From Xanthobacteraceae bacterium (GTDB lineage Bacteria; Pseudomonadota; Alphaproteobacteria; Rhizobiales; Xanthobacteraceae), in the NCBI GenBank assembly GCA_030037185.1, contig JASHRR010000091.1, positions 1 to 17,973 of the forward strand: a stretch of DNA of 17,973 bases, read 5' to 3'. The position numbers and the translations under genes were made by a program. Shown in pieces: positions 14,569 through 17,973 of this stretch. Below the pieces are notes generated by a model. The model had not been told where the DNA came from. It saw only the letters and a list, made by a program, of their open reading frames with translations, and did not search any database. Numbering within the stretch: the first letter of the stretch is position 1; each line of letters starts with the position of its first letter.

Positions 14569-14985
14569 TTATTCGAGGATTTCCACGACGCGACGGCTGC
14601 GCGGCTCCACAATCACCGGCTGGTCATTCACGATCGCATACCGGTAGCCAGGCCCCACATGGTACTCGCGGGGTACCGCGTAGAGCGTCACGCCTTGCCG
14701 CGGCAGCACCGCGCCGACGCGCAAATCGCCCTCGTACTGGAATGAGGGGTAGTGCTCGCGTAGGACATATTCGCGAAACCGCGGCCGTTCCTCGACGCCC
14801 AAGATGCCCCCGACAGTGCCAGTCGCGGCACCGACCGCTCCCCCGACGATTCCCCCGAGTGGCCCGGCCGCTCTTTCGCCTGCGGCTGCTCCCTCTTGGG
14901 CTCCTCGGATCGTGCCTTGTGCGTGCGCAGCATAGGGCGAAGTCGCGACAAAGAGTGCGGCAATCGTAAGCAAGCTCTTGTTCAT
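14569..14985 (-). CDS. Exported DUF1236-domain protein with glycine zipper
   Basis: 138 residues from ATG 14985, with GAGGAG five bases upstream; the frame opens earlier but without a signal. Residues 1-22 are a signal peptide (LLTIAALFVATSPYAAHA). Residues 27-63 are Gly/Ala-rich with small-residue spacing (GAAAGERAAGPLGGIVGGAVGAATGTVGGILG), a glycine zipper likely to pack against or insert in a membrane. Residues 85-138 are the DUF1236 domain: GDLRVGAVLPRQGVTLYAVPREY, YRYAIVNDQPVIVEPRSRRVVEILE. DUF1236 proteins are frequent in Bradyrhizobium and Rhizobiales; function is unknown, probably in the envelope. A candidate sigma-EcfG promoter upstream and a strong terminator downstream make it a monocistronic unit, possibly part of the general stress response. 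Confidence 0.9.
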   Translation of the reverse strand: MNKSLLTIAALFVATSPYAAHAQGTIRGAQEGAAAGERAAGPLGGIVGGAVGAATGTVGGILGVEERPRFREYVLREHYPSFQYEGDLRVGAVLPRQGVTLYAVPREYHVGPGYRYAIVNDQPVIVEPRSRRVVEILE

Positions 14986-15053
14986 ATTCGCTCCTCTACC
15001 TTGTTTGGAATTCGCCAATAGCATCATGGGGCCCTTGCGGTCCCTGTGTTATT

Positions 15054-15078
15054 AACCCGACGGAGCTACAATGGTTCC
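15054..15078 (-). promoter_or_regulatory. Candidate sigma-EcfG (general stress) promoter of the DUF1236 gene
   Basis: On the minus strand GGAAC (15078-15074) is followed after 16 bases by GGTT (15057-15054). The alphaproteobacterial EcfG consensus is GGAAC, 16-17 bases, CGTT, so only the first base of the -10 element deviates. Transcription would start near 15048, about 60 bases before the ATG. This is a motif match by eye only. Confidence 0.5.
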
Positions 15079-15091
15079 CTGGTGGAACCAT
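15071..15091. promoter_or_regulatory. Perfect 8-bp inverted repeat overlapping the -35 element
   Basis: ATGGTTCC (15071-15078) and GGAACCAT (15084-15091) surround a five-base spacer. One arm contains the proposed GGAAC -35 element, so a protein bound here would block it. It could be an operator, or a coincidence of the GGAAC motif occurring on both strands. Confidence 0.5.
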
Positions 15092-16560
15092 CGCGCCGAT
15101 GATTGCAATGCTGGCACTTGATTTGGTGGCGTCGGTCTCCTCGTGTTGCAACCGGCTCCCTTCGGCGGACGCCCGGCCGCTGCCCATGCCATCCTGGAAT
15201 TCGATTGAGCAGCTTTCAAAAGTGCTGCCACTCAGGAGATTGCGATCACTCGGCGCCGCGCTCCCGCGTGGTGAAAATTTCTTCCCACTCGGGATCGATC
15301 CGCATCGGCCCGCCCCATATCTGGATTGAGGACGGCGTGCGCTCGGCGGCGGGCAGGGTGTTTTGAGAACGCGAATGCGCGAGATGAACGCATACCGGGA
15401 TCATGGATCTGATTCATGACCGGCGTCTCTTGAAGGGTCAGCGTGCGTCACCTTGCCTTTGCTTGCTGCAAACCAACACTTTTCGACTTTCCCCTCAGCT
15501 GCAGCCGCCACGTCGGGTGAGCGCCGGGATGCGCGGCCCAGACGGCGCTTGCCGATGAAAGACCGTCCACATTGGCATGGCGTTACCCGGCTACTGGCGA
15601 GAAAATGCGGACGGCATCATCGAACGGTCCGGCGGTTACCGGTGCGATGAGGCACCACAAGACCAAGATCGACGGCAGAAATAGCTCGTTTCATACTTCA
15701 GACACATTCGGAGGCGAGCGGGCAACTCGAGTTCAATCCGCGCCAGGTTACTAGCGCGATCCGGTATTATGGTTTACATCGCACGTGGTGGCGCGGCCGT
15801 TGCCGCCGGCTGATGCGACCGGATCAGCATGTCAGCACTTCTCGACATCAGCCCAAAGCGTTCACATTAGGGTCTGACCGCAAGCTCAATCCTCACATCC
15901 CCCGTGTCGCAACGCATTTCGTTCGCTTTCCCCGTAAGCAGACTCGTCATGCTCGCTGTGCGTTTTGCCGTGCATTGACGGACGCATGTCGGGATGCACT
16001 TTGATAGCAGCTCCGAGATTTTCGCGGTCGATAACGCCCTTCAAAAGCATTCGACAATTTGCACGATTTGCCCTGGAGATCGCCAAGGTCCTCCAAGGTT
16101 TTCGTTTGCCTTGTCGATTTTTCCCTTTCCATCCATGATGTTTGCTTCTGCCTTGGGGGCAATCCACCACAGAGCACTTGACATCCGCGGACCCGAATAG
16201 CAAAAATTGCTTTGCTCCTCCACGCAGCGCTACTGCGCTCGTCGCCGGCACTGTTACCCACGCCGCGCCATCGTGGGCGTGCACATTGCACATCAACAAC
16301 ATCAAGTCCGTGACTGAACCGCAGCAGGACGCGCTGATCGCGCTGCTTCGGCAGCATGGTGTAAAGACGAGCGCGCAGCGAGACTCAATGCATCAATCGA
16401 CGTGAGCGCTTAGTCACCCGCCTCGATCATCCCTCCATCCCATCACGACCACCCGACGGTGGCCGGCGACCCTCTCGGCGGACTGTGCGCATTCACTCAC
16501 GCCCTCGAAGCCGATGCACACCGGGGGAAGAGGGATGTACGGAAGGATCGCCGTGATTAA
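15092..16560. other. Gene-poor 1.5-kb stretch
   Basis: No frame on either strand combines a ribosome binding site, sustained codon bias and a recognisable family. Short protein-like pieces exist on the minus strand (about 15345-15255, SSIQIWGGPMRIDPEWEEIFTTRERGAE; about 16138-16041, MDGKGKIDKANENLGG, faintly like CsbD). They may be relics of degraded genes. No tRNA, transposase, long repeat or clear terminator was found. Confidence 0.45.
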
Positions 16561-16722
16561 TCAACGAATGAGAAAAAGGTGATGCACTAGAAGCCCGGCA
16601 ACGTAAGCCACACTGACCTCGGTTGCGAGCAGGAAGGCCGCAAGACGAACTCGCCTGCGGCGTTCGTGTGCGTGGTAGTCGTCGAGCTTAGGCTCGATAC
16701 TTTTGAGTTTATCGCTGATCAT
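16561..16722 (-). CDS. 53-residue single-pass membrane protein
   Basis: A short frame from ATG 16722 to TGA 16563-16561: MISDKLKSIEPKLDDYHAHE, then RRRRVR, then a hydrophobic segment AAFLLATEVSVAYVAGLLVHHLFLI (27-52) to the end. The charged N-terminus with a basic cluster directly before the membrane segment predicts an N-in, C-out tail-anchored topology. Its ATG overlaps the stop of the upstream Lys/Ala-rich gene (ATGA at 16722-16719), and an AGGG lies a few bases before it inside that gene, so translation is probably coupled. It is too small for many gene finders. I do not recognise a family. The clean topology and the ATGA junction support a real gene. Confidence 0.62.
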   Translation of the reverse strand: MISDKLKSIEPKLDDYHAHERRRRVRLAAFLLATEVSVAYVAGLLVHHLFLIR

Positions 16723-17129
16723 CGCCCTGCGTCCGAGAAATGGTTACGGTTCGCGTTGGTCGCAGCGACAGGCGGAGCTTTCCGCATCGACCGTACCTTC
16801 GCCGTCTTCGCGCTGGTCACGGCCGCTGGCTTCCCACCAAACTTCTTAATCGTCGCCGCGGCCCCCCGCGCAGCCTTCTGGATATGCTTGGTCGTCAGAC
16901 CATCCTTCGGATTCGTGGTCTCGACTAGACGCGGTTTGGCACTGCGGGTCGCCGGCTTCTCGAAAGCATCCTGCGCGGGCGTGAGGCTATGCGGATCGGG
17001 CTTGACGGCCTTCCTAGCCGCCAGCGTCTCTTTCGCCTTCGGCATGAGGGTGAGCTTGGGCTTCTTGAATGGAGCCGGGCCGATTTCACCGTTAGCAAGC
17101 CAACGCGCGGGCTCCCGTTCGACGCGCAT
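16719..17129 (-). CDS. Lys/Ala-rich basic hypothetical protein
   Basis: 136 residues if the start is ATG 17129, which has GGGG six bases upstream; ATG 17174 is an alternative without a ribosome binding site, and the frame is open to 17444. The protein is low in complexity and strongly basic: REPARWLANGEIGPAPFKKPKLTLMPKAKETLAARKAVK, then a middle part with RLVETTNPKDGLTTKHIQKAARGAAATIKKFGGK, ending KVRSMRKAPPVAATNANRNHFSDAGR. There is no signal peptide or membrane segment. The composition resembles histone H1-like or other nucleic-acid-binding tails, but that is only a compositional hint. It overlaps a 53-residue membrane protein by ATGA, so the two are probably made together. A family is not recognised. 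Confidence 0.6.
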   Translation of the reverse strand: MRVEREPARWLANGEIGPAPFKKPKLTLMPKAKETLAARKAVKPDPHSLTPAQDAFEKPATRSAKPRLVETTNPKDGLTTKHIQKAARGAAATIKKFGGKPAAVTSAKTAKVRSMRKAPPVAATNANRNHFSDAGR

Positions 17130-17973
17130 TCTTGGCCCCAGGTGTCGCCGCCGTATGATAATGAGCGTAATCATCAGCCGGCCGGTCTCGCAGGTTGCCT
17201 GCGCCCTCTTCCCGTCAGCTTGACCGAGGTCGGCTCGCTTCCGAATGCGCAGGACGACGCGCACACGACCGTATGCAGGCAAGTTGACCCCGGACACGGA
17301 GATAAGGATCGGGGACGCCGACCGGCTGCGCCTTGAATGGCCAGCTACGCTACCTACGCTGCCTAAGCGGCGCGGGCCTGGCGCCTTGATGGACGGGAGC
17401 GAGATGGCAGTCTTAGATTCCACCATGACGATATGTCCCTTCATGATTCAATTTGGTTTGATTTGCTTTGCTGGAAAGTCCGCACACGCGGAGTTGATCC
17501 GCGCAGTCTCGTCCGGTGCATGTCGTGCCTATAGATCCCACTCGTCACGGTTCTCCTGAAGGAGCGCCGACGACTTCCCGGATCGATGAGGGGAAGAGAA
17601 TAAAGGTGAGCTGCGCTGCGGATTCCGATCTTTCGTCGACGAGGGCGGCTTACCGGAATTATCTACTACGACTGGGCTGACGAGCCCGACAAGAAGCCAT
17701 CGATCTCCCAGTGCGCCGCGCTCACGTCCGCCGGCAGATTGACCCGGGCGCCGATGTGACAGGGGTGTTCGGGACGAGTGGCGTCCTCGCTCTGGTCCGC
17801 ATTGGGCCTCGTCGCTGGACCGACAACGCCTCGGCTTTGTGGTATGTCTGCTGGCCACGGAGGGCTTGGCAGGCGAGGGGCAGGTTCGTGCGAGCGTGTT
17901 GTCTATGTCTGCATTTGCCCCGCCCGAACGCAAGGACCGGCGCAAGCACTGGCCCTCACGGTATTGTTGAAAC
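17130..17973. other. Right-end region with no intact gene recognised
   Basis: The open frame of the basic protein continues upstream to 17444 but with a different, less protein-like composition and no start signal. The long minus-strand frame 17945-17529 is Arg/Ser-rich without motifs and is treated as a shadow. The only family-like signal is the short plus-strand fragment at 17628-17759. Confidence 0.4.
17628..17759 (+). pseudogene. Possible C-terminal fragment of a glycosyl-hydrolase-like protein
   Basis: A plus-strand frame ending at TGA 17757-17759 reads GRLTGIIYYDWADEPDKKPSISQ, then CAALTSAGRLTRAPM. This resembles the last residues of some cellulase-family glycosyl hydrolases (GxIYYxWxxxP...RCGxLTxAGRLALAP). 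The upstream sequence in this frame does not continue a hydrolase, and no start is present, so it would be a remnant. The resemblance is short and from memory, so confidence is low. Confidence 0.3.

Noticed and set aside
16041..16223. Possible CsbD-like stress protein (MDGKGKIDKANENLGG)
   Set aside because: Only a few residues fit, the frame ends quickly, and no CsbD core motif follows in any frame.
17529..17945. 138-codon minus-strand frame
   Set aside because: It is a Ser/Arg/Pro-rich sequence without motif or ribosome binding site, typical of non-coding G+C-rich DNA.
1..17973. tRNA, rRNA, CRISPR arrays, intact transposases
   Set aside because: I looked for T-loop motifs, regularly spaced repeats and DDE or serine-recombinase motifs on both strands and found none that hold up.

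Overview
The window looks like a piece of an alphaproteobacterial chromosome, most likely Bradyrhizobium or a close relative. This is inferred from familiar protein types: a DUF1236 protein with a glycine zipper, a basic/TM protein ending in coiled coil and Pro-rich tail, a DUF4102-type integrase, a short ParB-like protein and a conserved membrane-anchored periplasmic protein. No rRNA or tRNA gene, CRISPR array or intact transposase was seen. The stretch reads as an accessory, decaying region: intact genes are short and scattered, gaps are long, and at least six genes are broken by frameshifts, stops or deletions.

Layout. Positions 1-929 (minus) hold the N-terminal 309 codons of a secreted solute-binding protein that runs off the left edge. 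Then come two exported proteins on the minus strand: an NHL-type beta-propeller (1491-2627) and a double-cupin protein (2886-3644). A divergent, frameshifted integrase remnant follows (3718-4091). The most coherent regulatory unit is 4466-5731: an antibiotic-biosynthesis-monooxygenase-like gene overlaps an EVE-domain gene by ATGA. Both diverge from a MarR-type regulator, with two matching 16-bp pseudopalindromes exactly 21 bp apart in the 55-bp gap. From 5767 to 7035 lie two dead hydrolases on the minus strand, an SGNH/GDSL esterase and a tannase/feruloyl-esterase C-terminus, separated by a 36-bp tandem repeat. Then follow a small exported cupin (7366-7761), a membrane/coiled-coil protein (8110-8619) and a ParB-like mini-protein (8794-9042).

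After about 1 kb without a recognisable gene comes the largest intact gene, a 669-residue membrane-anchored periplasmic protein (10053-12062) with a hairpin terminator. The next 450 bp are rich in hairpins and contain a 13-base match to an Illumina adapter core, which raises the possibility of an assembly artefact. Beyond it lie a broken GlsB/YeaQ/YmgE membrane protein, a broken phosphotransferase, a very G+C-rich gene of actinobacterial style (13385-13753), a small Cys-rich protein, and a DUF1236 gene with a candidate sigma-EcfG promoter and a UUCG-type terminator. A gene-poor 1.5 kb leads to a coupled pair: a Lys/Ala-rich basic protein overlapping a 53-residue membrane protein. The right end holds only a weak glycosyl-hydrolase-like fragment.

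The genes do not form one pathway. The best candidate for an under-described system is the MarR / ABM-like / EVE module. Assignments rest on reading translations by eye; no database search was possible.
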